Source: Sphingopyxis sp. L1A2A (lineage in GTDB: Bacteria > Pseudomonadota > Alphaproteobacteria > Sphingomonadales > Sphingomonadaceae). From it: a DNA stretch of 64,000 nt. The position numbers and the translations under genes are program-made. Under the pieces are notes generated by a model. That model worked only from the letters and a program-made list of their open reading frames with translations. It was not told the origin of the DNA and searched no databases. Shown here piece by piece: positions 16,423-25,251 of the stretch. The DNA is taken from positions 62,001 to 126,000 of the forward strand of contig NZ_SCOT01000001.1 in the NCBI RefSeq assembly GCF_005502465.1, read 5' to 3'. Position 1 is the first letter of the stretch. Every line of letters begins with the position of its first letter.

Positions 16423-17514
16423 ATGACCAAAGCCGCGATTCTGATCGAACCGGGCCAGCCGCTGTCGATCGAGACGGTGCAGATCGCCGATTGCGGTCCG
16501 CATGAGGTGCGCATCCGCACCGCCGCGTGCGGCCTTTGCCATTCAGACCTGCATTTTATCGATGGCGCCTATCCGCACCCCCTGCCCGCGATTCCCGGCC
16601 ATGAAGCCGCGGGCATCGTCGAGGCGGTCGGCAGCGAAGTGCGCACGGTCAAGGTCGGCGACGCGGTCGTTACCTGTCTTTCAGCCTTCTGCGGGCATTG
16701 CGAGTTTTGCGTTTCCGGGCGCATGTCGCTGTGCATGGGCGGCGATACGCGGCGCCCCGTTGGCGCGGCACCGCGCATCACGCGCCCCGACGGCTCACCC
16801 GTCAACCAGATGCTCAACCTCTCAGCGTTCGCCGAAACGATGCTGGTCCACGAACATGCGTGCGTCGCGATCGACCCCGACATGCCGCTCGACCGCGCCG
16901 CGGTGATCGGCTGCGCGGTGACCACCGGCGCGGGGACGATCTTTAACGCGTGCAAAGTGACCCCGGGCGAGACCGTCGTCGTCGTCGGTTGCGGCGGCGT
17001 CGGCCTGGCGACGATCAACGCCGCGAAGATCGCGGGCGCGGGGCGCATCATCGCCGCCGATCCGATGCCCGAAAAACGCGCGCTGGCGATGAAGCTCGGC
17101 GCGACCGATGTCGTCGATGCGCTGGACGGCGATGCCGCGAAACAGATCCTCGAGATCAGCAAGGGCGGGGTCGATCATGCGATCGAAGCGGTCGGGCGAC
17201 CGGCGTCGGCGGCGCTCGCCGTCGCGTCGCTGCGCCGCGGCGGCACCGCGACGATCCTGGGCATGATGCCGCTGAGCGAGAAAGTCGGCCTCAGCGCGAT
17301 GGACCTGCTGTCGGGGAAGAAATTGCAGGGCGCGATCATGGGCGGCAACCGTTTCCCGGTCGATATTCCGCGGCTCGTCGACTTCTATCTGCGCGGGCTG
17401 CTCGACCTCGACAGCATCGTCGCCGAAACGATTCCGCTGGAGCGGATCAACGACGGGTTCGACAAGATGAAGAAGGGCGACGCCGCGCGGTCGGTGGTCG
17501 TTTTCGACCAATGA
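16423..17514 (+). CDS. Zinc-dependent alcohol dehydrogenase (MDR family)
   Basis: 363 residues from the ATG at 16423 (MTKAAILIEPGQPLSIE); an ATG seven codons earlier is less like the family. The catalytic zinc site is in CGLCHSDLH and GHEAAG, the structural zinc site is the four-Cys set in CGHCEFCVSGRMSLC (about residues 90-104), and the NAD loop is VVVGCGGVGL. It belongs with the long-chain, class III-like group that includes mycobacterial AdhD-type enzymes. It would oxidise an alcohol to an aldehyde or a hydroxyacyl group to a ketone. Its stop overlaps the kinase start (ATGA), placing it in the ACAD11-like operon. Confidence 0.9.
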   Translation: MTKAAILIEPGQPLSIETVQIADCGPHEVRIRTAACGLCHSDLHFIDGAYPHPLPAIPGHEAAGIVEAVGSEVRTVKVGDAVVTCLSAFCGHCEFCVSGRMSLCMGGDTRRPVGAAPRITRPDGSPVNQMLNLSAFAETMLVHEHACVAIDPDMPLDRAAVIGCAVTTGAGTIFNACKVTPGETVVVVGCGGVGLATINAAKIAGAGRIIAADPMPEKRALAMKLGATDVVDALDGDAAKQILEISKGGVDHAIEAVGRPASAALAVASLRRGGTATILGMMPLSEKVGLSAMDLLSGKKLQGAIMGGNRFPVDIPRLVDFYLRGLLDLDSIVAETIPLERINDGFDKMKKGDAARSVVVFDQ

Positions 17515-18578
17515 CGATCGACGCGCAGAAAGCCTTTAGCGGCACCGTCGCGCCCGAAGGCGCCGATGTGCTCGACGAGGCGAAGCTGACCGCGTGGATG
17601 GAAGCCAATGTGGAAGGCTTTGCAGGCCCGCTGACCCAGCATAAATTCGCCGGCGGCCAGTCGAACCCGACGTACAAGATTGCCGCGCCGTCGGGCAATT
17701 ATGTCCTCCGCCGCAAACCCTATGGTCCGCTGCTGCCGTCGGCGCACGCGGTCGACCGCGAGTATAAGGTCCAGTCGGGGCTGCATCAGATGGGTTTCCC
17801 CGTCGCGCGCCAATATGGGCTGTGCACCGACGACAGCGTGACCGGCAGCTGGTTCTATGTGATGGGGATGGTCGACGGCCACACCATCTGGGACGGCGCG
17901 ATGCCGGGGTCGACCCCCGAAAACCGCCGCGCCACCTATGAAGCGATGATCGACACGCTCGCCGCGCTGCACAAGGTCGATGTCGAAGCGGCAGGCCTGT
18001 CCGATTTCGGCAAGCCGGGCAATTATTTCGGGCGTCAGGTCGACCGCTGGACCAAGCAGTACCGCCTCGCCGAGACCGAGACGATGGACGAGATGGAGCA
18101 GCTGATCGCGTGGCTGCCCGCGACCCTGCCCGAACAGACGCTCACCAGCGTCGTCCATGGCGATTACCGCATCGACAATATGATCTTTGCGAAGGATCGG
18201 CCTGAGGTGTTGGCGGTGCTCGATTGGGAGCTATCGACGCTGGGCGATCCGCTCGCCGATTTCACCTATGTCGCAATGGCGTGGGTGACCGAAAATGGCG
18301 GGCGATCGGGGGTCATGGACCTTGACCGGCAAGCGCTCGGCATTCCCGAACTCGACGAAATGGTCGAGCGTTATTGCGCGGCCACCGACCGCACCGGGGT
18401 TCCCGACATGAACTGGTATTTCGCCTATAATTTCTTCCGCCTCGCGGGGATCATCCAGGGGATCAAAAAGCGCGTGATCGAAGGCACCGCATCATCGCAA
18501 CATGCCAAGGACATGTCCGAACGCGTCCGTCCGCTCGCCGAAAAGGCATGGGATTTTGCCAGGAAGGCCGGGGCATGA
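17511..18578 (+). CDS. APH-fold kinase of the ACAD10/11 (LvaA-like) type
   Basis: 355 residues. Kinase motifs are VVHGDYRIDNMIF (catalytic Asp near 218) and VLDWELSTLGDPLAD (metal-binding Asp near 238), with an ATP-binding N-lobe QHKFAGGQSNPTYKI and YVLRRKP. This wording is that of the kinase half of ACAD11 and of separate bacterial kinases that phosphorylate the 4-hydroxyl of 4-hydroxyacyl-CoA, so that an acyl-CoA dehydrogenase can eliminate phosphate. True aminoglycoside resistance is very unlikely. Both ends overlap neighbours by four bases (ATGA with the alcohol dehydrogenase before and the SDR after), which shows tight coupling in one operon. Confidence 0.88.
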   Translation: MTIDAQKAFSGTVAPEGADVLDEAKLTAWMEANVEGFAGPLTQHKFAGGQSNPTYKIAAPSGNYVLRRKPYGPLLPSAHAVDREYKVQSGLHQMGFPVARQYGLCTDDSVTGSWFYVMGMVDGHTIWDGAMPGSTPENRRATYEAMIDTLAALHKVDVEAAGLSDFGKPGNYFGRQVDRWTKQYRLAETETMDEMEQLIAWLPATLPEQTLTSVVHGDYRIDNMIFAKDRPEVLAVLDWELSTLGDPLADFTYVAMAWVTENGGRSGVMDLDRQALGIPELDEMVERYCAATDRTGVPDMNWYFAYNFFRLAGIIQGIKKRVIEGTASSQHAKDMSERVRPLAEKAWDFARKAGA

Positions 18579-19351
18579 GCCTGTTCGACATGAGCGGCGA
18601 GGTCGCGCTGATCACCGGATCGTCGCGCGGCATCGGCAAGGCGACCGCGGAGGCGATGGCGCAGCAGGGCGCGAAGGTCGTTATTTCGAGCCGCAAGCAG
18701 GATGCGTGCGACGACGCCGCGGCGGAGATCAACGCGAGGTTCGGCGACGGCACCGCGATTGCGGTCGCCGCCAATATCTCGTCGAAGGACGATTTGCAGA
18801 ATCTCGTAGACGCGACGCGCGCGGCGTTCGGCAAGATCACCGCGCTCGTCTGCAACGCCGCATCGAACCCCTATTATGGACCGGGGCTGGGGATCAGCGA
18901 CGACCAGTTCCGCAAGATCATGGACAATAATATCCTGTCCAACCACTGGCTGATTTCGATGGTGGCGCCCGAGATGCTCGAACGCGGCGACGGGTCGATC
19001 ACCATCATCAGCTCGATCGGCGGACTCAAAGGGTCGCCGATCATCGGCGCCTATGGCATTTCCAAAGCCGCCGACATGCAGGTCGCACGCAATTTTGCAG
19101 TCGAATTCGGTCCGCAGGGCGTGCGTGTCAATTGTATCGCCCCGGGGCTGATCCGCACCGACATGGCGCGCGCCTTGTGGGAAAATCCCGAGAATCTGAA
19201 ACGATCGACCGCTGCCTCGACGCTGAAACGGATCGGCGAACCGCATGAAATTGCGGGCGCCGCGGTCTTCCTTGCCAGCAAGGCAGGGGCATTCACCACC
19301 GGCCAGACCATCGTGTGCGATGGCGGGGCCACGATTTCAGGAGGCGCATGA
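18575..19351 (+). CDS. SDR-family oxidoreductase
   Basis: 258 residues from the ATG overlapping the kinase stop. TGSSRGIGK cofactor loop near residues 15-23, ISSRKQD after the second strand (basic, so NADPH favoured), CNAASNPYYGP instead of the usual NNAG, and a catalytic set in SSIGGLKGSPIIGAYGISKAA. The CNAASNPYYGP wording with a Pro-Tyr pair is typical of a subgroup linked to acyl-CoA dehydrogenases. Likely acts on a hydroxyacyl or oxoacyl intermediate of the same pathway. Followed directly by a second SDR gene. Confidence 0.9.
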   Translation: MSLFDMSGEVALITGSSRGIGKATAEAMAQQGAKVVISSRKQDACDDAAAEINARFGDGTAIAVAANISSKDDLQNLVDATRAAFGKITALVCNAASNPYYGPGLGISDDQFRKIMDNNILSNHWLISMVAPEMLERGDGSITIISSIGGLKGSPIIGAYGISKAADMQVARNFAVEFGPQGVRVNCIAPGLIRTDMARALWENPENLKRSTAASTLKRIGEPHEIAGAAVFLASKAGAFTTGQTIVCDGGATISGGA

Positions 19352-20154
19352 TGGGCGCATTGGACGGCAAGATCGCGATTATCACGGGTGCCGGTTCGGG
19401 CATCGGCCGTGCGAGCGCGCTGCGCTTCGCCGCCGAGGGCGCAAGGCTGGTGCTCGGCGACAAGAGTGCGGCGGTGCACGAGACCGCGCAGCTGGTGAAA
19501 GATGCCGGCGGCGCGGCCGTGGCGCTGGAGATCGATGCGGGCGTCGAGGCCGATGTCGTGAGCCTCGTGGCCACCGCAAAAGACAGCTATGGCGGCCTCG
19601 ACATCGCGTTCGCCAACGCCGGGATCATCGGCGACATGGGCGGCATTTTCGATTTCGATCCGATCGCCTGGGCCGAGACGCTGCGCGTCAACCTGATCGG
19701 TCCGGCGCTGATGGTGAAACATGCCGGAAAAGCCATGGTCGATCAGGGCCGCGGCGGCGCGATCGTGCTGACCGCGAGCGTCGCGGGGATCAATTCTGGC
19801 GCTGGTCCCGGGGCTTACTCCGCGTCGAAGGCGGGGGTCATCAACCTCGCCAAGACCGCGGCGCAGCAGCTGACCACCAGCGGCGTGCGCGTCAACGCGA
19901 TCTGCCCCGGGCTGACCGAAACGGGGATGACCAAGCCGACCTTCGACTATGCGAAGGCGAAGGAAGTCACCCACAAGCTGGGCCAGCTCAATCCACTCAA
20001 GCGCGCGGCGCAGCCCGAAGAGCTCGCCAATGTCGCGCTATTTCTTGCCAGCGATCAGGCGAGCTACGTCAATGGACAGGCGATCGCGGTTGACGGCGGG
20101 CTCACCAGTTCGCATCCGGTGACGCGCCAGCTGCTTGGCCAGACTTCGCATTGA
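19351..20154 (+). CDS. SDR-family oxidoreductase
   Basis: 267 residues. Two adjacent ATG codons follow AGGAGG; the second, at 19351, has the better six-base spacing and is chosen, the first is at 19348 inside the previous stop. Cofactor loop TGAGSGIGR, Asp in LGDKSA (NAD favoured), FANAG, and the catalytic set in TASVAGINSGAGPGAYSASKAG. The C-terminal SSHPVTRQLLGQ tail is longer than average and like 3-hydroxyacyl or cyclic alcohol dehydrogenases. It closes the run of coupled genes that begins with the ACAD11-type dehydrogenase; a disrupted R1 repeat follows. Confidence 0.88.
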   Translation: MGALDGKIAIITGAGSGIGRASALRFAAEGARLVLGDKSAAVHETAQLVKDAGGAAVALEIDAGVEADVVSLVATAKDSYGGLDIAFANAGIIGDMGGIFDFDPIAWAETLRVNLIGPALMVKHAGKAMVDQGRGGAIVLTASVAGINSGAGPGAYSASKAGVINLAKTAAQQLTTSGVRVNAICPGLTETGMTKPTFDYAKAKEVTHKLGQLNPLKRAAQPEELANVALFLASDQASYVNGQAIAVDGGLTSSHPVTRQLLGQTSH

Positions 20155-20182
20155 GACAATGGTTTTGATCTGCCTCCTCTCT

Positions 20183-20311
20183 TCCGTTCGCATCGAGCGA
20201 AGTCGAGATGCCCATCAGTCGCGCGCGCCTTCGGGGTGTCTCGACTTCCGGCAATCGCCGGAAGTTTATCCTGAGCGCCTGCAAGGCAGTCGAAGGGCTC
20301 GACACGAACAG
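20183..20311. repeat. Disrupted palindromic repeat, family R1, copy 3
   Basis: The left arm is present at about 20183-20209 with mismatches (CATCGAGCGAAGTCGAGATG). The right arm starts at about 20235 (GTGTCTCGACTTC) but resumes only near 20298 (CTCGACACGAAC). Between them lie about 50 extra bases including a GCAATCGCC hairpin and TTTATCCTGAGCG, the start of another common repeat type. It reads as one element inserted in another. Confidence 0.65.
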
Positions 20312-20355
20312 GAACGAAAGGAAGGCGCGAAGCCTTCACAGTCAAAAGGGATGCC

Positions 20356-21558
20356 ATGACTCACGGTTTCGATACGGCGCGGCTCGACCGCATTCCCGCC
20401 TTTCTCGAGGCCAAATATGTCGGCACCGGCCGCCTGCCGCATGCGGCGACGCTCGTGTCGCGGCGCGGCGAGATCGCGCATCTGTCGTGCGTCGGCGAGG
20501 CGCGGCCGGGCGAAGCGCTGACCGAGGATGCGATTTTCCGCATCGCCAGCATGACCAAGCCGATCACCAGCATCGCGTTCATGATGCTGGTCGAGGAAGG
20601 CAAGGTTGCGCTGTCCGATCCGCTGGTCAAATTTTGCCCCGAGTTCAAGGACACCGGCGTCTTCGTCGCGGGCGGCGGCAATGTGCCGTTCCTGACCCGC
20701 GCGCCGACGCAGCCGATCCGCATGGTCGACCTGCTGCGCCACACATCGGGGCTGACCTACGGGTTTCAGGAGCGCACCCCGGTCGATGCCGCGTATCGCA
20801 AGGCGCGGATCGACGATTTCGACGCCGATTACACGATGGACAGCTTCATCGAAGGGCTAGCGAAAATCCCGCTGCAGTTCGACCCCGGCGCGCACTGGAA
20901 TTATTCGATGGCGACCGACGTGCTCGGCGCGGTGGTCGAGCGGATCGAGGGCAAGCCGTTCGCACAGGTGTTGCAGGAGCGTATCTTTGGCCCGCTCGCC
21001 ATGGTCGACACCGGGTTCAAGGTGCCCGCCGACCAGCAGCACCGGCTGACCGATTGCTATGCGTTCGACCCGGTGGCCAAAATGAAACCCTTTGACGGCG
21101 GCGACAAGAGCCGCTGGGCGAAGGATCGGAGCTTCCATTCGGGCGGGGGCGGGCTGGTTTCGACGTTGGCCGACTATCACCGTTTCTGCCTGATGCTACT
21201 CGGCGGCGGCGCGCTCGATGGCACGCGGATCATCAGCCGCAAGACGCTGGCGCTGATGACCGCGAACCATCTCGTCGGCGGCGGCGACCTGGTCCAGCAC
21301 AGCGTCGGCATATTTTCCGAGGCGGAAAATGCCGGGGTCGGCTTTGGCCTGGGCTTTGCGGTGAACGAGAGTCCCGCGCAGACGATGACCCCCGGGTCGG
21401 TCGGCGATTATTATTGGGGCGGCATGTTTTCGACCGGCTTCTTTGTCGATCCGGTCGAAGCGATCTGCATGGTGTTCATGACCCAGCTCATGCCCTCTTC
21501 CACCTATCCCGTGCGGCGCGAGGTCAAGACATTGGTCCACGCCGCGATCGACGATTGA
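20356..21558 (+). CDS. Serine hydrolase of the class C beta-lactamase fold (EstB-like esterase)
   Basis: 400 residues without a signal peptide, so cytoplasmic. The nucleophile is Ser65 in [10 protein letters not shown] (SxxK), the Tyr element is [12 protein letters not shown] near residue 180, and HSGGGGL near residue 258 stands for the third beta-lactamase motif. Such proteins are usually esterases that split small or bulky esters or lactones rather than penicillins. In this place it could open a lactone or ester to give a hydroxyacid for the neighbouring pathway, which is inference. The ATG is preceded by a weak AAAAGGG. Confidence 0.85.
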   Translation: MTHGFDTARLDRIPAFLEAKYVGTGRLPHAATLVSRRGEIAHLSCVGEARPGEALTEDAIFRIASMTKPITSIAFMMLVEEGKVALSDPLVKFCPEFKDTGVFVAGGGNVPFLTRAPTQPIRMVDLLRHTSGLTYGFQERTPVDAAYRKARIDDFDADYTMDSFIEGLAKIPLQFDPGAHWNYSMATDVLGAVVERIEGKPFAQVLQERIFGPLAMVDTGFKVPADQQHRLTDCYAFDPVAKMKPFDGGDKSRWAKDRSFHSGGGGLVSTLADYHRFCLMLLGGGALDGTRIISRKTLALMTANHLVGGGDLVQHSVGIFSEAENAGVGFGLGFAVNESPAQTMTPGSVGDYYWGGMFSTGFFVDPVEAICMVFMTQLMPSSTYPVRREVKTLVHAAIDD

Positions 21559-21574
21559 ATTGAGAACCCACCCA

Positions 21575-21649
21575 CCGTTCGTGTCGAGCGAAGTCGAGAC
21601 ACGCCGAGCGCAGCGCTAGACGCTTCTCGACTTCGCTCGAAGCGAACGG
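21575..21649. repeat. Palindromic repeat, family R1, copy 4
   Basis: Arms at 21575-21599 and 21625-21649 pair with mismatches near the loop. It fills the gap between the esterase gene and the fusion gene on the same strand. Confidence 0.85.
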
Positions 21650-21669
21650 AACCCTTTAAGGAGCCTGAA

Positions 21670-23703
21670 ATGTCCGAAGAAACCCCCGTCAGCGTCACGC
21701 TGGAGAAAGATGGCGACGTTGCTGTCATCATCGTCAACAACCCGCCGGTCAACGCGCTGTCGTGGCACGTCCGCCAGGGGCTGGAGGATCATTTCGCCGC
21801 CGCGCTGTCCGACGATAGCGTCAAGGCGATCGTGCTGCGCTGCGCCGGGGCGACCTTTATCGCGGGCGCCGACATCAGCGAATTCGGCAAGCCGCCGCGC
21901 GGTCCCGATTTTAACGCGGTGCTGAACAGCATCGAAGCCGCATCGAAGCCCGTCGTCGCCGCGATCCATGGCACTGCGCTTGGCGGCGGTCTGGAAACCG
22001 CGCTCGTCTGTCATTACCGCATCGCGGTCCCTTCGGCGAAGCTCGGCGTTCCCGAAGTGAAGCTCGGCCTGCTGCCCGGCGCAGGTGGCACGCAGCGCCT
22101 GCCGCGCGTCGTCGGGGTCGAAGCCGCAGCGACGATGACCTCGACCGGCGATCCGCTCCCCGCTGCCAAGGCGAAGGAGCTTGGCCTCGTCGACGAACTC
22201 GCGGGCGAAGACAGCCTTGCCGCCGATGCGATTGCCTTTGCGCGCGCCAAGATCGCCGACGGCCCGCGCCCGACGCGCGAGCGCCCGGTGTTCGGCGACG
22301 TCGCCGTGATCGAACAGCTCAAGACCGCGAACGCCAAGCGCTGGCGCGGCTTCGAGGCGCCTTATGCCAACCTCGCCTGCGTCGAAGCCGCGACGCGGCT
22401 GCCGTTCGACGAAGGGCTCGCCTTCGAGCGCGAGCAGTTCATGAAGCTGATGTTCGGCAGCCAGTCGGCGGCGCAGCGTCACATCTTCTTCGCCGAGCGT
22501 CAGGCCGCCAAGATCGACGGCCTGCCCAAAGACACCCAGCTGCGCGACGTCAAGAAGGTCGGCGTGATCGGCGCCGGCACGATGGGCGGCGGGATTTCGA
22601 TGAACTTGCTCCAGAAGGGCATCCCCGTCACAATCGTCGAAATGCAGCAGGACGCGCTCGACCGCGGCGTCGGCGTCATTCGCAAGAATTACGATGCATC
22701 GGCCGCGAAGGGCCGCTTCAAGCCCGAACAGGTCGACCAGATGATGGGTATATTGACGCCGACGCTCAGCCTCGACGATCTCGCCGACTGCGACCTGATC
22801 ATCGAAGCCGTCTATGAGAATATGGACGTCAAGAAAGACATCTTTGGCAAGCTCGATAAAATTGCGAAGCCGGGCGCGATCCTGGCGTCGAACACCAGCT
22901 ATCTCGATGTCGACGAGATCGCCACCGCGACGAGCCGCCCCGGCGATGTGCTGGGCATGCACTTCTTCTCGCCCGCCAATGTGATGAAGCTGCTTGAGGT
23001 CGTGCGCGGCGACAAGACCGCGCCCGACGCGCTGGCGACCGCGATGGCGATCGGCAAGAAGATCGGCAAGGTCGCGGTGGTCGCGGGCGTCTGCGACGGC
23101 TTTATCGGCAACCGCATGCTGAAACCGCGCCAGTTCGAGGCGATGAACTTGCTCATGGAAGGCGCCACCCCGGCGCAGGTCGACAAGGTCCATGTCGAAT
23201 TCGGCATGCCGATGGGGCCGTTCCAGATGAGCGACCTTGCGGGCGTCGACATCGGCTGGCACCGCGACCCGAACCGCATCGAAAGCATCCGCGACGCGCT
23301 GTGCGCCGAAGGCCGCTGGGGCCAGAAGAAGCAGGCGGGCTTTTACGATTATGACGAAAAGCGCCAGCCGTCGGAAAGCGCGCGTGTCGCCGAGCTGATC
23401 GAGGAGTTTCGCACCAAGGCCGGAACCCAGAAGCGCGAGATCACCGATCAGGAGATCATCGAACGCACCCTGTATCCGATGGTCAACGAAGGCGCGCTGA
23501 TCCTGTCCGAAGGCAAGGCCCAGCGCGCAAGCGACATCGATGTCGTGTGGATCTATGGCTATGGCTGGCCGGTCTATCGCGGCGGCCCGATGTTCTGGGC
23601 CGGGCTGGAAGGCACCGACAAGATCGTCGCCGCGCTGGAAAAGCACGGGTTCGAGATCGCCCCGCTGCTCAAGGAAAAGGCCGAGGCGAAGAGCGGCTTC
23701 TGA
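21670..23703 (+). CDS. Bifunctional enoyl-CoA hydratase / 3-hydroxyacyl-CoA dehydrogenase (FadJ/FadB-like)
   Basis: 677 residues in three parts. Residues 1-190 are a crotonase fold with the oxyanion blocks [11 protein letters not shown] and [10 protein letters not shown] and the catalytic Glu in [19 protein letters not shown]. Residues about 295-475 are an NAD-binding domain with [13 protein letters not shown]. The rest is a paired C-terminal dehydrogenase domain. It hydrates trans-2-enoyl-CoA and oxidises 3-hydroxyacyl-CoA in beta-oxidation. It is shorter than E. coli FadB (about 730) and has no adjacent thiolase, so it resembles the stand-alone alphaproteobacterial type. A convincing terminator follows the stop. 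Confidence 0.95.
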   Translation: MSEETPVSVTLEKDGDVAVIIVNNPPVNALSWHVRQGLEDHFAAALSDDSVKAIVLRCAGATFIAGADISEFGKPPRGPDFNAVLNSIEAASKPVVAAIHGTALGGGLETALVCHYRIAVPSAKLGVPEVKLGLLPGAGGTQRLPRVVGVEAAATMTSTGDPLPAAKAKELGLVDELAGEDSLAADAIAFARAKIADGPRPTRERPVFGDVAVIEQLKTANAKRWRGFEAPYANLACVEAATRLPFDEGLAFEREQFMKLMFGSQSAAQRHIFFAERQAAKIDGLPKDTQLRDVKKVGVIGAGTMGGGISMNLLQKGIPVTIVEMQQDALDRGVGVIRKNYDASAAKGRFKPEQVDQMMGILTPTLSLDDLADCDLIIEAVYENMDVKKDIFGKLDKIAKPGAILASNTSYLDVDEIATATSRPGDVLGMHFFSPANVMKLLEVVRGDKTAPDALATAMAIGKKIGKVAVVAGVCDGFIGNRMLKPRQFEAMNLLMEGATPAQVDKVHVEFGMPMGPFQMSDLAGVDIGWHRDPNRIESIRDALCAEGRWGQKKQAGFYDYDEKRQPSESARVAELIEEFRTKAGTQKREITDQEIIERTLYPMVNEGALILSEGKAQRASDIDVVWIYGYGWPVYRGGPMFWAGLEGTDKIVAALEKHGFEIAPLLKEKAEAKSGF

Positions 23704-23727
23704 ACCCGCTTTCGAATATGATCAGCA

Positions 23728-23766
23728 GGCCGTCTGTCCCAGCGCGGGGCAGGCGGCCTTTGCTTT
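23728..23766 (+). terminator. Rho-independent terminator after the hydratase/dehydrogenase gene
   Basis: Arms 23728-23740 and 23746-23758 form a 13-bp stem with two G-U pairs and a five-base loop, followed by TTTGCTTT. It starts 25 bases after the stop codon, which is standard placement. Confidence 0.85.
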
Positions 23767-23829
23767 GGTCTGCCGACGCCGCGGGTGGACACAAATAGTT
23801 GCGATTCAGGGTTAAAGTGCTGGTCACAC

Positions 23830-23844
23830 CTGCCGTTACGGCAG
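23830..23844. promoter_or_regulatory. CTGCCGTTACGGCAG palindrome before a small secreted-protein gene
   Basis: A perfect palindrome of two 7-bp arms and one centre base, three bases before the ATG at 23848. It contains the CCGTTACGG core also seen at 12512 and shares 15 identical bases with that site. It may be an operator or simply an mRNA hairpin at the start codon. Confidence 0.45.
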
Positions 23845-23847
23845 AGC

Positions 23848-24081
23848 ATGATTGCCATGTCGTTTCTCGCCCTGTTGCTGCTCACCGGCAGCGTTCCGGT
23901 CACCGCCCCGGTGGAGCCGCCCGCGAGCGCGGTCGGCATCGCCCGGGCACGGATATTGGCGCCCGCCGAGGTGCGGCGGATCGATGGGCGGATCGAGGTG
24001 CGAACGGGCGAGCGCCGCGCGCCGACGCAGGTGCATCGGGGCGAGCGCCGCGATGGGGGCGAGACGGCGGATTTTTACTGA
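23848..24081 (+). CDS. Small hypothetical secreted or membrane protein
   Basis: 77 residues from the ATG at 23848 (a second ATG is at 23857). The first 25 residues are hydrophobic (MSFLALLLLTGSVPVTAPV) and would serve as a signal peptide or membrane anchor. The remainder is short, basic and rich in Arg (RARILAPAEVRRIDGRIEVR), with a final ETADFY. I do not recognise a family. No clear ribosome site is seen, and a palindrome lies just upstream. It may be a real small gene or a chance open frame in G+C-rich DNA. Confidence 0.45.
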   Translation: MIAMSFLALLLLTGSVPVTAPVEPPASAVGIARARILAPAEVRRIDGRIEVRTGERRAPTQVHRGERRDGGETADFY

Positions 24082-24126
24082 CGCAATCAGTGACCGTGAG
24101 AAACGCCAGTCCGATCTTTCCGTCAT

Positions 24127-24199
24127 CGTCATCCCGGATTTGATCCGGGATCCCCAGCCGCACTGTCGTCATGGATCCCGGATCAAGTCCGGGATGACG
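24127..24199. repeat. Palindromic repeat, family R2, copy 2
   Basis: Arms of 27 bp at 24127-24153 and 24173-24199 pair almost perfectly (core CCCGGATTTGATCCGGGATC). It lies between the convergent ends of the small gene and mmsB. Confidence 0.9.
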
Positions 24200-24258
24200 A
24201 AGGTGGGTTAGAGCTTGTCCGCTTCCCAGCGCATCGCCACGTTTCCGCGAGACGCCGG

Positions 24259-25134
24259 TCAGCCCTGCAACGTCTGGATAATCGCCGAAAAGTCGCGGCC
24301 GTCCTGATCGGCGGCGACAAACACCTCGTACAACTCGCGCGCCTTCGCCCCCATCGGGACATCGGCATCGACGCTCGCTGCGGCCTCCATCGCGAGGCGC
24401 AGGTCCTTGAGCATCAGCGCCGCGGCGAACCCGCCCTTGTAATCATTGTCGGCGGGGGTGGTCGGACCCACGCCCGGAAGCGGCGCGTAGCTGGTCAGCG
24501 ACCAGTTCTGCCCCGACGATACGCTGGCGATGTCGAAGAATTTTTGCGGATCAAGCCCAAGCTTCAGCGCCAGCGCAAGCGTCTCGCACGTCGCGACCAT
24601 CGAGGCGCCGAGCAGCATGTTGTTGCAGATCTTCGCGCCCTGCCCCGCGCCCGCATCGCCGGCGTGGATCACCGCCTTGCCCATTTGCGCGAGGATCGGC
24701 TGGGCGCGCGCAAAGCCTTCGTCGGTGCCGCCGACCATGAAGGTCAGCGTCCCGGCATTGGCGGCCGCGATGCCGCCCGACACCGGCGCATCGACCGCGA
24801 CGAGGCCCGCGTTGGCGGCGGCTTCGATGTTGCTCCGCGCGGTTGCGACGTCGATTGTCGAGCAATCGAGCAGCAGGGTGTCGGGGGTGGCGTTCGGATA
24901 GACGTCGCCTTCATACACAGACGCGACATGCTTGCCCGCCGGGAGCATGGTGACGACAGCCTCGGCGCCGGTGACCGCTTCGGCGGCAGAGGCAGCGCGG
25001 GTGCAGCCCGCCGCGACGGCGCGCGACAACGCCTCTTCGCTGAGGTCGAAGGCGCGTACCTCGTGCCCCGCTTTCGCCAGATTCGCGGCCATACCGCCGC
25101 CCATGTTGCCGAGTCCGATAAAGGCGATTTTCAT
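24259..25134 (-). CDS. mmsB: 3-hydroxyisobutyrate dehydrogenase
   Basis: 291 residues from the ATG at 25134. It oxidises 3-hydroxyisobutyrate to methylmalonate semialdehyde with NAD in valine breakdown. The N-terminal Rossmann signature is FIGLGNMGGGMAANL (residues 4-18), the substrate loop is DAPVSGGIAAANAGTL near 120, the catalytic Lys is in GAGQGAKICNNMLL near 170, and NDYKGGF is near 240. It is last of the valine run on this strand. An R5 repeat separates it from the hydratase gene upstream, which could uncouple its expression. Confidence 0.95.
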   Translation of the reverse strand: MKIAFIGLGNMGGGMAANLAKAGHEVRAFDLSEEALSRAVAAGCTRAASAAEAVTGAEAVVTMLPAGKHVASVYEGDVYPNATPDTLLLDCSTIDVATARSNIEAAANAGLVAVDAPVSGGIAAANAGTLTFMVGGTDEGFARAQPILAQMGKAVIHAGDAGAGQGAKICNNMLLGASMVATCETLALALKLGLDPQKFFDIASVSSGQNWSLTSYAPLPGVGPTTPADNDYKGGFAAALMLKDLRLAMEAAASVDADVPMGAKARELYEVFVAADQDGRDFSAIIQTLQG

Positions 25135-25140
25135 TAATCT

Positions 25141-25244
25141 CCCCTCCCGCTTGCGGGAGGGGCCGGGGGAGGGCCTGTCCCGAATATTGCACTGGCGGGG
25201 AGGGAACAGGCCCTCCCCTAACCCCTCCCGCAAGCGGGAGGGGG
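25141..25244. repeat. G/C-run hairpin repeat, family R5, copy 2
   Basis: Each end is a hairpin: CCCCTCCCGC, TTGC, GGGAGGGG at 25141-25162 and its near copy at 25222-25244; inner GGCCTGTCCC and GGGAACAGGCC also pair. It lies inside the valine operon between the hydratase and mmsB genes. Confidence 0.85.
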
Positions 25245-25251
25245 ACTGGGC

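Noticed and set aside
17511-18578. Aminoglycoside resistance kinase
   Set aside because: The fold is shared, but motif wording and coupling to an ACAD11-type dehydrogenase operon indicate a metabolic kinase.
20356-21558. Beta-lactamase resistance gene
   Set aside because: No signal peptide, and the third motif is HSGG instead of KTG; this fits the esterase branch of the fold.
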